In this document: positions 34,423 to 46,393 of the stretch, one piece after another
Layout: the number at the start of each line of letters is the position of its first letter
How positions within the stretch are numbered: position 1 is the stretch's first letter
NCBI GenBank assembly: GCA_039111635.1
Contig: JBCAQO010000009.1
Location: forward strand, 186,001-250,000
DNA length: 64,000 nt
Source: Heterobasidion occidentale
Taxonomy: Eukaryota > Basidiomycota > Agaricomycetes > Russulales > Bondarzewiaceae
Direction of reading: 5' to 3'
The notes under the pieces: generated by a model
The model's input: only the letters and a program-made list of their open reading frames with translations
Databases searched by the model: none
What the model was told of the DNA's origin: nothing
Position numbers and translations under genes: made by a program

Positions 34423-34787
34423 TTATCTCTGGAGGACGGCGAGAAGAAACAATTCACCTGTTATGCCCACGGTTCGCCAGTGATGACAGACAGCTGCAGC
34501 TGAGAAGGATGTCAGAAGATAATTGAATTATCGCCGCGGATTGTGAGCATAGTGGCTTACCATGAGCCAGCTCTCTTGTAGACAAAAACGAGAAAATTTG
34601 TTTCAATATTGGAAGTGGGAGGGAAGCAGCGGTGAAAGCATGTTCCGCTTCGCTTTGATTGCTTCGATGATCTGTAAGAGCTCTGACATGTCTCTATCAA
34701 GGTCTTGCACGCATCGCTGGCTGAGACGGCGTTGTCCAATTCGGCAAGTCTGCTATCCAGTAAGGAGAACCACGGCAACGATGACAT
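34423..34787 (-). pseudogene. Tiny F-box gene, left-arm copy, frameshifted
   Basis: Starts MSSLPWFSLLDSRLAELDNA and matches the right-arm tiny F-box gene, but lacks one base near 34,700 (in the ACKIIDRDMSELL region of the other copy) and one near 34,630 (in LSPAASLPLP), so the frame is lost before the F-box. The intron and second exon are still recognisable (VCHHWRTVGITGELF) and the equivalent TAA is at 34,423. Both lesions are inferred from alignment to the other arm. Confidence 0.75.
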
Positions 34788-35603
34788 GGTCCTAACAGGA
34801 ATCATTGGTTCAGATCGATCGTCTGCATACACACGGCGCTTTCGCTCACATGGCTTTTGAGCAGGATGCGCTTGACGATGGCAAGCTGCTGTAGGAGATA
34901 GTGATGAGGGAGGGAGTAGCAAGGTTGGGGTCAGAACGTGTCACCGACGCGGCGTTGAAACTCAATGACGGATGGTTGGCAGTGTTAGGAGTAGAGGTAT
35001 GAGAAGCCCCTTGAATGAATGTATCGCAGGACGACTAGAAAGTGAGAGATTCCGGTGGTATCAAACCAGTCATGAAAGAAGTCAACGAGGTGAAGAGGTA
35101 GAGTCATACTAGAGTCGTGCAGAGTCGGCCAGTGGCGCTGTCTGGCGCTGTCTTCCACCATTCACCACTCATCCACCTCCGTCCACACTATCATCGATCT
35201 CAAATGAACGATCATTTTTCGCTCAAGACGAAGCTCAAGCTCTCAAGCATGGACAATTTTCTCATATTTCCTCATTGAATCCATACATCTCTTCCAGCTA
35301 TAATCTTGCCGACAGCTAGCGACTTCGGAATCCCAACCATGCGTGCAAGACACCAAACGTAGCTGGCCTTTTGGTGTTGCTCGCCGTCGGATCGATTCGG
35401 ACGCAGATGTAGACGCTTGCATATAACACAGGCAATATCTGCAACAAAGAAGCAATGTGAGAAAGCAGCATGATCTCGACGCCATCATAGGAGTGGAGCC
35501 GCGATGGCTGGAGCCATATGGCAGGGAGAACACAGGCAAGATAAAGGCAATACTCGCCTCGTCTTCTTCTCCTTTCGCTGACTATCCACACGCCCTTTAT
35601 CCA
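34788..35603. other. Spacer between tiny F-box and C2H2 genes (left arm)
   Basis: No gene. The part at 35,360-35,600 is strongly conserved with 61,150-61,400 in the other arm although neither is clearly coding; it lies just 3' of the zinc-finger stop and may be 3' UTR. The part at 34,920-35,230 has no obvious partner in the other arm. Confidence 0.5.
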
Positions 35604-36799
35604 TCATCTGCTACCTTCAGTCACATCCGGACGAAAGTGTTGTTCTCGGTGTATGCGGAGAACGTCCGATCGAGTGTATCTTTTCTTGCATATCTCGCAT
35701 CTGAACCTCGGCTTCGCATGCGGGATCGTCGTGGACAAGTGACGCTTCAATGAGTCTGCATCCGAGAAATAGGTCTTGCACTCTTTGCACCTGTGCGTGG
35801 TTGTTTCGACATTGATCCCCGTGCAACCTTGCGTCTGTGCCCAGATTGGCTGTTGGGGGTGATACCCTTGGAATAACGCCTGTACGGCTTCAGGGATGCA
35901 TCCGTTTACGGGGATCTCCCCTTGGATGGGTTTCCTTGATCTGTGGGTTTTATATCCAAGGTATTATCCTCGGAGCTGTAGGTGCCCGCAGGTCCGACTA
36001 CATGTCCCTCTGTGCGGGATGGGATGCCTCGCATTGGTGACTGTGTGGACGCTCCAGCATCGTCGTTGGAACTGAGAAGTTCCAGATGAGGAAGGATCTT
36101 GCGAAACGGTCGTTGAGGCAGCATCCCCCGTCTCCCGTCATCATCGTGCCTCTTGTAACGCTCAGAGGTCTCGGGCGAGTGCATCTCTGTGCAGGGGAAC
36201 TTGGGCATCACGACCATAGCCCCATGTGCGGCAGGGGGCCACAATGGGTAAGGGCCTGCGGCCTGCGGCGACTGCTGCACCTCTACGGCAGTATACCCAG
36301 GGGGTGGGCCTGGAGGGGGTGGGTAGTACGGGCTGACCGATCTGTCTTGCTCTGGCGGTAGCGAATCAGCATTGGCAATGTGAAAGCTGACGAAGGCCAC
36401 TCACCGTGCGCGGAGCCCTGCGCGGATGGCAAACTTCCGTAAACATTCTCCATGGCCGGTCGTATACACGGGTGAGATGACTGCGGATAATGCGTGGCGC
36501 TTTGACTGCCACTGTGCCATCGCAGGGGTGGGATGAGGCCGACTTGGTACCGAATTGAGTGGCGTGGTGTCCACACGGAAATCCTACGAACGGAAACAGG
36601 TAAGCATCTCCCTGAAAATGAAGTGCGACCGTACTACTGTATTGTATTGAAGGGTCAAATGTTGCGTTGTACACATTGTGGCATATTGCGTGCCACCGCT
36701 GGTGGGTATGGTGGCGAAGACGACCTGATGCTCCGGTGGCACAGGCATCCCTTCCTCATAGTATAGCCGAGGAAATTGTGGTTGGTGTGGGTATGACAT
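35604..36799 (-). CDS. C2H2 zinc-finger protein (left arm, readable copy)
   Basis: Probable nuclear DNA-binding protein. The start at 36799 reads MSYPHQPQFPRLYYEEGMPV. An intron near 36,614-36,664 (GTACGG to TTCGTAG) joins LQYNTV to DFRVDTTPLNS; another near 36,349-36,409 (GTGAGT to AGACAG) joins IRAGLRAR to SVSPYYPPPPGPPPGYTAV. The middle is Pro/Gln/Ser-rich. Near the C-terminus are two tandem C2H2 fingers: HRCKECKTYFSDADSLKRHL followed by a second His, and RFRCEICKKRYTRSDVLRIH followed by EQH. The stop is at 35,604. Between about 35,890 and 36,010 the frame must shift once; the responsible intron is not resolved, so the gene is probably, not certainly, intact. The other arm carries a copy deleted for the fingers. 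Confidence 0.7.
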
Positions 36800-36960
36800 G
36801 GCTGTAGATGAAGGAAATTGACGGTGGGGGGTGGCTACCTAGGTGGTGGTTGAAACCCTTCGCGCGCTGTTCTTTTTGGCTTGTAACCGAGTGGACGTAA
36901 CAGTGGCAAAAACACCTGCTTCTCAGGCTTTGCCACAGGACTAAACGGAACAATATGCTC

Positions 36961-38791
36961 CATTTGCGATTGGCTAGTCCTACTGGAAACCTGCGGCAGC
37001 GATGTACGTATATGTGCATCTTTGTATCCTCGCGCGCGAAAAGCAAAATGTCCCCTTAGGACTGAAACAATTCCCGTCGTTATATACACGTTGTTGGTCC
37101 TTTAACCTCATGCTCTGTTCGATATCATCTGTAGCCTTCGGTTCGCCTATCAGATCGTTCTGTGATCATTGGGTCCCACGATTTTGATGTGCATAAGGTG
37201 AGGACATCTTGTGTGCGACTGGCGGTGGTCCTTTTGAAGCTGACAATCATCCCAGGACCTGAAGGCATTCAGGTCATTGTAGGTATTCAAACTTCAAACT
37301 CTACCTCTTTCAACGCTCGGCTGGGATCCAAAGGATCCATCCTCGCTCAAACAGCGCTCTTTTTTGGTTCAATCTGCTGCATGCACCCAGAAATTTACTG
37401 TTGGTTGGCAGAAATGCCCAAGCCACACGATGACAATTCTCTCAAGATGTCAAAAATCGTAGAGATTTGGGTCCTCTCTACTAGACCTGATCCTGGTCAC
37501 GGCAATGCGACGTTTGTTCTTGATTGGAACTGATTTTCCGTCTTGAAGGACTCCTGGTGAGACTGCCGGCGAAACCTGGAAAACAATATCTGCTACTGTT
37601 GGGCACCCTTCATAGCGGCAGAGCTACTCATGAATGTATCGTGATATCTCAAGCCCGGCATCAGACTTCGTCCCTGGCCTAGCATGATGCTATTCATGAT
37701 GTCGAAAGTTTCTTGTGAGATTTCGCCTGTCTAGGTATGATGCATGACGTTTAATGCCATCCTCGTAAAGCATTGGAGAATCTAGAGCTATCTTTTGTGC
37801 TTCATCTCTCCGTTCTGTTCGCCGCTCGAGCCATTTCTCGGCGAGTCGCACGACATCCTTGATAAGGCCCACCAAGAACACAACTTTGCAAACATTCACG
37901 ACAAGGTGTTTGTTGCGTTCCAAAAGGCCGAAGCACGTTTGTTTGATCAACCTCCCGGCGATACCCCATACACAGTGTATCGGTAGCAGGAGGAACCAAG
38001 ACTAATAACAGACAACGTTGGCCTAGGAATGTGCACCCTTTGATCACCACCACCGTCCATTGTTGCCACAGGAGCAACGTCGTTTGTCTCTCTTTCAGCT
38101 TTTGGCCCAAGCTATCAAACGATCTCCTGACCCTCGACCAGCCGCCGACGCTGCACCCGCCATCGAGATAGGGATAGTTCAAATACCTCCTGGAATGACG
38201 ACCGCGACTACCTATCAGAGGATGAGAAATTCACCGGCGGCGGCAGCGACTGCGTTGGCGAAATTCTTTTTATAAGCGCTAGCTGGAAGAAAATGGGGGA
38301 TCGCTTGAAAATTGTCCTCCCTTACATTGCAATTGTACGAGGGCCATAGTGAAACGGTGATGAGCATCTAAATTTGTTTAGGTGGAAATAAAGGTCTGGC
38401 ATTTGACTCTAATGACTCCGAGGCACCCTACTGCCTTCACCTTTGATGACGCCCCGCTCAATGCGGAAGACCTGTTACGTGATACAGCTCACCCGTAGAC
38501 ACCCCCCTCCTATCTCAATAGTCTTGCCCCCCGCACGACAGAAAGACCGGGCCTTGGATGAGCCTTTAATCACTCGGTTTCTGACCGGACACTAGCTACT
38601 CGTACTTACGCCGCCACTGGCATTTTGCTGCGCGGGATATAAATATTTTATTTTTATGATATTTTTTCATTTTCATTTTTAAATGGACTCCGAGGCGCTT
38701 CGGCAGCAGCCGAGGCCCTACATCCAGAAAGTTTGGCCCTTTGGCTGCTCTCAGCTTGATCGATCTGATCAAGGCCATTAATTGTCTGGCC
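36961..38791. other. Interval between left arm and kinase-like gene
   Basis: No recognised gene. Frames of 60-126 codons exist on both strands at 37,162-37,533 and 37,690-38,275 (for example the minus-strand segment MNYPYLDGGCSVGGWSRVRR), but none shows a domain or persuasive splice structure. An A/T-rich tract lies at 38,640-38,690, upstream of the casein-kinase-like start. Confidence 0.4.
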
Positions 38792-40873
38792 ATGTCATTC
38801 AAACTCGGGGATTTGATAGGATCTGGTGGCTATGTGAGTCGTTGACTGCTCCGTCGATTTCTCATCCGCACTCACACATCCCTATTGCCAGGCCCAAGTC
38901 TACCGTGCCCTCGATCCACAGAATACTCCTCTCAACGTCGCCATCAAAAAGTCTCGCGCTTCCACCCGTCTCAGACGCACGCATCTGAAGCACGAGGTGC
39001 GTGTGCTCCATGTTTTGAGAGGGCATCCGGCCATTCCGCGCGTGGTTGCCTATGGTCACTTAGAGCACTTTGAATATCTGGCGCTAGAGCTCCTGGACCA
39101 GTCTCTGGACGATGTGGTGCCAAAGCAGGGGATGGAAGTGAAAATGGTGGCTAGGATCGCGATCCAACTCGTACGTCACCTGAACATCATGATATGAAGA
39201 GCAATTTTCATCCCGCTTCCATCCCTTCCAGCTTTCTGCCCTCGAGTTCGTTCATTCGCACGGGCTTGTACATAGAGACATCAAACCGTCGAACGTCCTT
39301 CTCACACTCGACCAACCGCCGATACTGCGCCTCATCGACTTTGGTATCGCGCGACCCTTTCGCACTGGAATTCCCGCTCGACGCGAGCCCACGTTAGAGA
39401 GGCTGAATATTGCTGGGACACTTGACTGGGCTAGTATCAATGCTCATCTCGGTTATGGTGTGCATCCTACTCTGAACCTTCGTAGCAAACAATATTGACG
39501 ACCCCTAACGCAACAGACAGCTCGCCACGTGATGACATTGAATCCCTCGCATATACTCTACTGTTTCTACTCCGCGGAGGCCTTCCATGGCAGCGATAAA
39601 ATTCCCGCGGCTGCACGCGCTTCGGAGCAATGAAGCAGATAAGGGAGAAGAAAATGAAATGGACCGGGCTCGCGGTTGGGTGAGGGAAAGCCAAAGGAGT
39701 TCGGAGACTTACTAGATTATGCGAGGGCGCTAGGATTCGAGGACAAGCCAGACTATGAGAGACTAAACAAAGGCTTTGAACGACTTGCCGGAGAGTCGAC
39801 AGAGGGTCTCGAATTTTGTGAGTTCACTCTTTCGCCTGCCCTCACCTCCTTCTCCAAGCTAAAATATTGCAGCTTTGGAGAGTCAAATAGCAGCCTGCAC
39901 TTCACCGCTTGTCGAACACTCTCTAGGCCCCGCACCGGTCACTCCCGGAGAACTTGTGTATATGCAGATCCATTCTCGCCTCAGCATTGAGGGTTATACC
40001 GCTCAGGTTACGGACGCCTCCCATTGGGATGACCCATCCTTTTCTGAACCAGAGTGGCAAATGAAGAGGTGGCCTGCGGTCGTGCTGAATGTCAAGGCGC
40101 AGAAGTATTGGTCCGTGATGGTGTTGCCGCTCAGAAAAGGTGCAGTAATAGACGAGACAGAGCAGGATTTGGCGATTCGAGTGTCACCTCAAAGCTACGG
40201 AGGTGACGAGCAGTGGCCATGGAGGAGACGATCGCGTACGCGTGCCCGCTTGTGGAAACTTTTACATGTCTTCCTGACCAAGTGAGCATTTTGTCGCGCG
40301 CTCCCCATAATAGCCATACTGATCTTGAGCCGACATCACCTAGCCCATCATCAGCCGAACACCGTGGTTCCTCTCCGCCGCAGAATGCAAAGCGCTTTTG
40401 CAGCTTTTTTCCCACACGTCCAAATCTAGGCCTCTATCGCCTGCTGATCGACTGAGGATGCACATTCGCACAAGGCGGTTTACCCATTTTTCTCTGTATT
40501 CTCGCCGGTGGTAGATCCCCTCTCTGAAGCAGCGGCCAATGATGTCGCATGGCACGACGAGCGAGGTTGGCTAGACGAGCTCGCGAGAGTCGTGAAGAGG
40601 CGTACCTTGGAAGCTGGATGGGCTTGGTCAAATTGTACGACAGCCGTGGTGGCCGTGCAACAAGATCAGAATATCACGGAGTCGTCGCCCAGCGATAGCA
40701 ATATGGACCCGGACATGACCACGTGGTGGCCGTTGGGCGGGAGGGATGTCTCGGTCACGTTGGACAGCGGGCCCAAGAGGGAACAGGGAACAGGCGAGGA
40801 TGATTTGGATCCAAGTATCGCGCGCATCGACAAAGTCATCCCGCGCGACCGACCTCGGCGTCAGGCATGTTGA
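38792..40873 (+). pseudogene. Casein kinase 1-like protein kinase, damaged
   Basis: The N-terminal two thirds of a Ser/Thr kinase domain are intact. Exon 1 reads MSFKLGDLIGSGGY; an intron (GTGAGT to TTGCCAG) leads to AQVYRALDPQNTPLNVAIKK, with the ATP-binding lysine. Then come RVLHVLRGHPAIPRVVAYGH, LEFVHSHGLVHRDIKPSNVL with the catalytic Asp, and LRLIDFGIARPF with DFG. Two more introns (about 39,171-39,231 and 39,461-39,519) keep the frame to [24 protein letters not shown] follows WQR at 39,597, although the same frame beyond it still reads as kinase (MKQIREKKMKWTG), and an extra base near 39,680 is needed to enter GKPKEFGDLLDYARALGFED. A further frame change near 40,200 precedes the low-similarity tail ending at 40,873. 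CK1-type kinases phosphorylate acidic Ser/Thr sites. Unrecognised introns or sequence errors are the alternative to decay. Confidence 0.65.
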
Positions 40874-41861
40874 AGGCGACCAGGCAGACCTTTGTATGCT
40901 AGCGCGCTAATGCCTCGGTCATGGTACATCGTGTGTTGCGCGCATACTCGATGGTGGTGCTAGATGGCTGTGATAGGGAGCTCAGAACATGCGAGTCTTT
41001 TTTGTGGCTGCTATGCATGTTTTCCTTGATTCATTCTTCTATAGATTCAGAGACCGAGTTGAAGTCTGTGGCACACAGACTTACAGATACAAGAGTCATA
41101 CTCAGGGTGCTGTTTCCTGGGTTGAACGTCGGATCTCGTGAATCGTGTCGTTGTCATAGGTTGCGGGAGGTGCGCTCAAACGACTTATAAGCACATACGT
41201 TGTCATACTTCCTCATGTTTTACTACAGAAAAAAATGCCATCCCAGGCGCTTGTCACGTCAGAGTGAGTTGTTGTTGTTGTTGTTGTTGTAGGGATTCGT
41301 TGAGGTTCAGCAAGGGCTGCATACTCGTGGACACGGACAGCCAACCTTTATTCAACCCACCCACCATTGCATCGCGCCCGTAACTGTTCCAGGCCGATGT
41401 ATGTGCAATTCTTGTCGTGATGATCGGCAAGTGTCTACACACTGTCTACATTTCGCCGCTCGTATCAAAAGCTCGAGGCTGTGAGCCACGTACGTGATAT
41501 CTTCCAACAGGGAATTGGCAGTGGAACGGCCGTAGGCAGAATATGAGCCTTGGCAGCGATAAGGATTGCAAGAGTGTCGGCGAGTTGTGTGCGCAACACC
41601 GAGGCTGCCAAGCCCCGTGAGCGGTTGATCGAAGGCACCGGCGGTCGGATCTGGAGTCCGGATCTAGGTCTGCGAGCGCTTGCCGCCAGTTGCCGCCATC
41701 CGCCGACGCCCAATTCAGTTATCATCACCACCTCCGCCTTTTTTCTTTGTGCCGTCCTCCCTCTTCCCCTCACCCCCCCTCTCTCCTCGTCTTCGTGCAG
41801 GGACATCCCCGTCTGTCCTTTCGACGCCAGTCACTCCCTTCCGAGCCTTTGTACGACGATC
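40874..41861. other. Intergenic region upstream of amino acid transporter
   Basis: Contains a TTG trinucleotide run (about seven units, near 41,270-41,290) and a pyrimidine-rich tract at 41,725-41,800 close to the transporter start, probably part of its core promoter or 5' UTR. No coding frame is supported. Confidence 0.5.
41269..41291. repeat. TTG trinucleotide microsatellite
   Basis: About seven perfect GTT/TTG units on the plus strand in the 5' flank of the amino acid transporter. Confidence 0.8.
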
Positions 41862-44272
41862 ATGGAGAAAAATTTGAGCCCCAGCCCCAGCCCCACTCCC
41901 CCTGCCTACCTCGATGTCGACCACGAAAAGGCCCAGAAGCGCGCCACGATCGACATCGACGTCGACGCTTTTGACCAGGCCACAGGAAGCGGCAACGCCG
42001 ACGAGCATATCAACTACCGCAGCATGGGGTGGATCAAGGCTGGTGCGCTCATCATGGCTGAGGTGCGCATCCTCCCTCTCTTTTTTCTTCTCTTCCTTTG
42101 ATCCCTTCGCTCTGCGGCCGCCAGATCTCGCCAGGGCGCAACTGACATTTCATGGTATCTTTAGACGATTGCGCTTGGGATTCTAAGCTTCCCGTCTATT
42201 TTCCATAGGCTCGGGATGTTTGGAGGGGTGCGTAAATGCGCTTTGTTATTCTGTCTTCGCTCACCGGAAGGTCTTCTTGGCCTATTTCATCTTTACCGTT
42301 CTTCAATGCATGGCGGAATCAGGTCTTCACCACCGTCGCTTTCGCTCTCCTATCATGGCAGACCGGCTATGTCCTCGTCAAATTTAAAATGAACCGTGCG
42401 TCTATCCTCCTTCTATGTTCGTCATCCTTGTTTGCTGACATTCTGTCTCTCCCCGATGCCGACCCTGGCGCTACATCATTCACCCATTCTGCGCACCGCT
42501 GGTTCCACCTACTGATTCTGATTCTCCATCACAACGGCCCTTGTGCGCAGATCCGGGCGTCATGAACTTCGCGGATGCAGGCCAGGTAGTTGCGGGTCGG
42601 TGGGGCTTCTGGGTGTTCGGTACGATGCTCACAGTCAAGGTGCGTACACTTCATCGCATGACTCTATCATTCTCGATGAAACTGATGTGATAATGTGATA
42701 TATATTCTACTTGTTCGTTTACCCCTTCCGCCGGCGTCCCTGACAGTCGGTGTTCATTGCCGGCTCACACGCGCTATCGGGTTCAATTGCGTTGAACAAC
42801 ATTTCGAGCCACGCGATCTGCAACATCGCATGGGCAGTCATCATCGCGTTCATCTCCTTCCTGTACGCCGTTGCACTGCATTTGCGTCATGTAATCTGAC
42901 GCGGTACCTGTGCGCCTTTCTGACAGTCTGACCGTGCCCCGCACGTTCGAGAAAGTGTCCTACATCTCATTCGTGTCGGTCACCGCAATTCTCACAGCGT
43001 GTCTCATCACCATCATCGCGAGCGGTGTCCAGCAGGATGACGACCTGCCTAAGTTTCCGTCCAAGGGCCCCGTCGAATGGCATGCATTCGAGAACCATGG
43101 ACTGACGGACACGATTAACGGTGCGTCTATATGCTTGGGTATATATGTTACTACGACGGGTCGGAGAACTGACCGCGTTTCATTTTTCAGCATTGACGAA
43201 CATCATTTTTGCTTACGGCGGACATGTTGCTATCTTCTCATTTGCGTCCGAAATGCGGAATCCTGCCGATTTCAAGTACTCGCTCGCGCTCGTGCAGACT
43301 GTTGCGACCGTGTTTTAGTGCGTCCTACTCCTTTCTTTTGACATGGAAGTTGTACTGACTCGCGATATTGTTTTTGTGACAAATCAGCATCATCGTCGGC
43401 GCCACGATTTACAAGTTTGGAGGGCAGTACGTCACATCGCCTGCACTGACGATGACGTCCAAGCCCGTGCGCATCACTGCTTAGTACGTTCTTCCCATTC
43501 TGCACGGCGTCCTCTCTCACCATGTTTTCCTTTTTTCACTATCCGCAGCGCCATCGCACTCGTCTCCATCAGTGCGTCCCTTTCTTCTGATGCTGTGCTC
43601 GAGCGAGCAATCTCTGATGATCTTCCGTCCTCCTCGTGTAGTCATCTCGGGCGTCGTTGCATCGTACATCGCCGCCAAGTTTATTTTCCTGACGCTCTTC
43701 CGGGGCACACCGCGTTTGACGTCGCGCTCGCTGCGAACGTGGGGCGTGTGGATCCTGATATGCGCGTGTATCTGGACGGCCGGGTTCATCATCGCCGAGC
43801 TCATTCCGGTGCGTTGGCAGCCTGTTTTCATCTGTGCGCGAGCGTTGTCTTGATATCAGAATTCTCTGCAGTTCTTCTCGGACCTGCTGTCGATCATTTC
43901 GTCAATCTTGACTGTATGGTTCACGTACGGCTTGTCGGGCGTGCTGTGGCTGTACGACCACGGTCCGCGCGGGGGTAAAGGTTACTCAGGGTACTTCAAG
44001 AACAAGAAGACGATCGCGAACTTCATCGTCAGCGTGTTTGTGGTGCGTCCGTGCCATCGATGATATCTGTTTTTGTTGTGTTCATGGTATCGTGATGGTA
44101 GATTGTTATGTCGGCAGCGATCATGGTGCTGGGGATATACTCCTCAATCAAGAGTATCTCGGATAATGTACGTGCTGTTGATGCCTCTTTTCTTTCCTCA
44201 CGCTGAATGTTTGGATTTCCTTAGTACGCTAGTGGCGCATACAGTCACCCCTTCTCGTGCGGCACCCTCTAA
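41862..44272 (+). CDS. AAAP-family amino acid transporter
   Basis: Multi-pass membrane permease of the amino acid/auxin permease family (fungal Mtr/AVT-like branch), expected to move neutral amino acids across the plasma or vacuolar membrane. The ATG at 41862 opens a hydrophilic N-terminus (MEKNLSPSPSPTPPAYLDVD), then INYRSMGWIKAGALIMAE and, after an intron, TIALGILSFPSIFHRLGMFG, the conserved first transmembrane region. Further exons give FTTVAFALLSWQTGYVLVKF, NFADAGQVVAGRWGFWVFG, IAGSHALSGSIALNNISSHA, VEWHAFENHGLTDTINALTN, IIFAYGGHVAIFSFASEMRN, VGATIYKFGGQYVTSPALTM, WILICACIWTAGFIIAELIP and FTYGLSGVLWLYDHGPRGGK. The last exon is short (YASGAYSHPFSCGTL, stop 44,270-44,272). About eleven introns, most GTGCGT/GTACGT-type with a YAG acceptor, are implied. 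No lesion was seen; this gene appears intact between damaged neighbours. Confidence 0.88.
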
Positions 44273-46393
44273 GCGGGGCGACCTCACCGAACGGATGACG
44301 ACCCTTGACGACTTTCTTGACGGCCTTGGCTTCCACACACAGTATATGATGCCCGGGAGGAGATAGGAAAAGCTTGACTGCAGCATGTTGTTATCTGTCT
44401 ATGGGGTGTGTACGATCTAACGTATTGCTTGGTATACTTGTGTGCGGGAGGGGCAGCGACCCGCCCGAGGCGTGTGTAGTAGGTGTGTCGGGATTCGTTT
44501 TTCTTGGCCTGTACTCGACATCAGACGGGCAGGCGAACATGATGGATACCTCATGGTCAGGTCTCTAGAAGTGTGATGGATGCACGACAGTCGAAAGAAA
44601 GAGATGGGATGTTCCTTCATAGCCACGTCAGACACAGCTGGATGCCTCGGCTGATGCCGACAACGTGGCTGGCTGTGCCGTTTGATTGCCGTTATGATGT
44701 GGTGGCAGCTCAATTTTCCTGTCCTCGAAGACAACTCTTCAAACGCCCACATTCAGTGCACATTCCCGATCGGGAACTATGGCCACCATCTGGGTCGCCG
44801 ATTTGACGCTGGAGGGTGCCCAACAAGTGCCCAACATAGCCCAGGGAACCCGCCAAACGCGGGCTAGCATCGGTCATTGGACAATGTACGACAAGCAATA
44901 AGCGCTAAGCAGCGAAGACAGAGGCTTGCAAGGTGCGACAGATGCCATCTCTTGCAAATCACGTGCGTACGTGGCGTACGTGACGTACAGCGAGCACTCT
45001 TCTCGCATCAGGTACGTGCGTGCGATTCAATTGGCTAGTTGCTGATGCGAGTGCGAGTGCGGCTGCGCGCCCGATCAATGGAAGCTTTGCTAACGCCGAC
45101 ACCTGAGGCCTGAAGTTCTACAAAGGGGAGTCGGTCCCGTGAATGTGTCGCTCGATGTAGGTACACGCAAGAATAGATCGCACTGCATCATCCCGTTCGG
45201 CGAGCTCGGATTAGTCGAGCTCGTGGGCTAGGCTCGGCCAGGACCTATAACTAGTCATCAAATCCTCATTAGGCTCACGTCGAACGTTCGGTGCATAGTA
45301 TGGGGTTTGATATTTGGAAGAACTTTCCGGATGGGATAGGATGGGATCCGAGAAGGTGCGACATCAACGAGGGCGGAGAGTAATCTGGAAACGTGTACCT
45401 AGCCGCCTAGCGTGATCCTCGAAGATTGCCAGCGTCAGAACAGATATGTAAGCTTCGATGTTCCGTTAGATGAGAAGATGGACCGCGGCAGTCGTATATA
45501 GCGTGTGCTGATCCCGACGCGTTGCCTGGTGACTTGTGATGTACATCCACTGTATCCCACTCGGATCGCCGAGGGCAGGTGTACCTGCGCTGGAGCATTC
45601 TGGACGAAGGAGATGACAGAGTATTGATATGAAGGTAACTCCCTTGACCGGCGCTTACATTGCCAACCTGGATCGTATGCTGAGCTGTATATATTTGATT
45701 CGTGGGGTGCTGGCGTGGCAACTGATGACTTTGGTCATCCTGCCGTCCTGCCGTCTGTTCATCAAAGCAAGTCGATTGAGCTCTTCCTAATCCAGCAGAC
45801 ATCGCGAGGCTCAGGCTCAGGTACGAATTCATATAAATTACTCACTTATGTACGTGCATCTGTTGTCCGTCCAACTGTATCTAGCTGAAACATTCGCCCT
45901 ATCGCTCATCCGTACGACAGCTGTATGATTTGGACATGATCGTGTTTCATAGCGTGTGGTTCTTGACGCTGACATCGGGCAGTGCTGATTGCTTGATCGA
46001 CTCCTGGAAGAGGAACAAAGATGGGTCGGCGGAGTAGAGAGAGTGTAGTACTGGCGATGGCACCGCCTGCGGGGGCGTGGGCATGTTGAAACGTCGAGGA
46101 AGAGACTGGAAGAGGTGGTGGAGCGTTGCAAATGGGTTTGCCTCCGGGGGAAGGCTTCGGCGCGCTCCGAGAGTGAGAGAAGGCTCATATATCGCCGTCC
46201 TCTCGGTGTCAATTAGCGTCCATCCGTGCCTTCTCAAATATACGTAATTAATTCATCAATCCACCATGACACTCTTGATAATCCGTCCTCCTCCTCCTCC
46301 TCTTGCTTCACATTCGAGCGGTCATCACTGCTCAAACGCACAACTTCTCCTCTTTGCGAACCTCTTTCTCGTCCTTGGAATTGAGCGCGCTCC
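44273..46393. other. Intergenic interval between transporter and metacaspase array
   Basis: About 2.1 kb with only short, unrecognised frames, including minus-strand ones at 45,407-45,832 and 45,838-46,237. Small palindromic patches occur near 44,960-45,000 (repeated GTACGTGRCGTAC-like words) and 45,198-45,225 (CGAGCTCG twice). No RNA gene or transposon is identified. Confidence 0.4.

Larger units (their letters stand above)
32588..36960. repeat. Left arm of a large inverted duplication
   Basis: The minus strand of this segment is homologous to the plus strand of 60,420-64,000. Gene order in both arms, read 5' to 3' on the coding strand, is C2H2 gene, tiny F-box gene, F-box/LRR gene. Matching stretches were traced by eye from GGCAAAGCCTGAGAAGCAGG (minus strand near 36,940) through the F-box/LRR stop at 32,588. 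Nucleotide identity looks like roughly 75-90 percent, varying by segment, with small indels throughout and one deletion of about 600 bases in the other arm. The outer end may extend further, because the other arm runs off the window. Confidence 0.9.

Noticed and set aside
36584..36799. Independent short gene ending at 36,584
   Set aside because: It is the first exon of the C2H2 gene read through its intron; the spliced frame continues through PYYPPPPGPPPG to the fingers.
37690..38280. A relic of the kinase-like pair at the inner edge of the left arm, expected if the duplication included it
   Set aside because: No glycine-loop, NSF..RN or DFG segments could be found in any frame of 37.0-38.7 kb.
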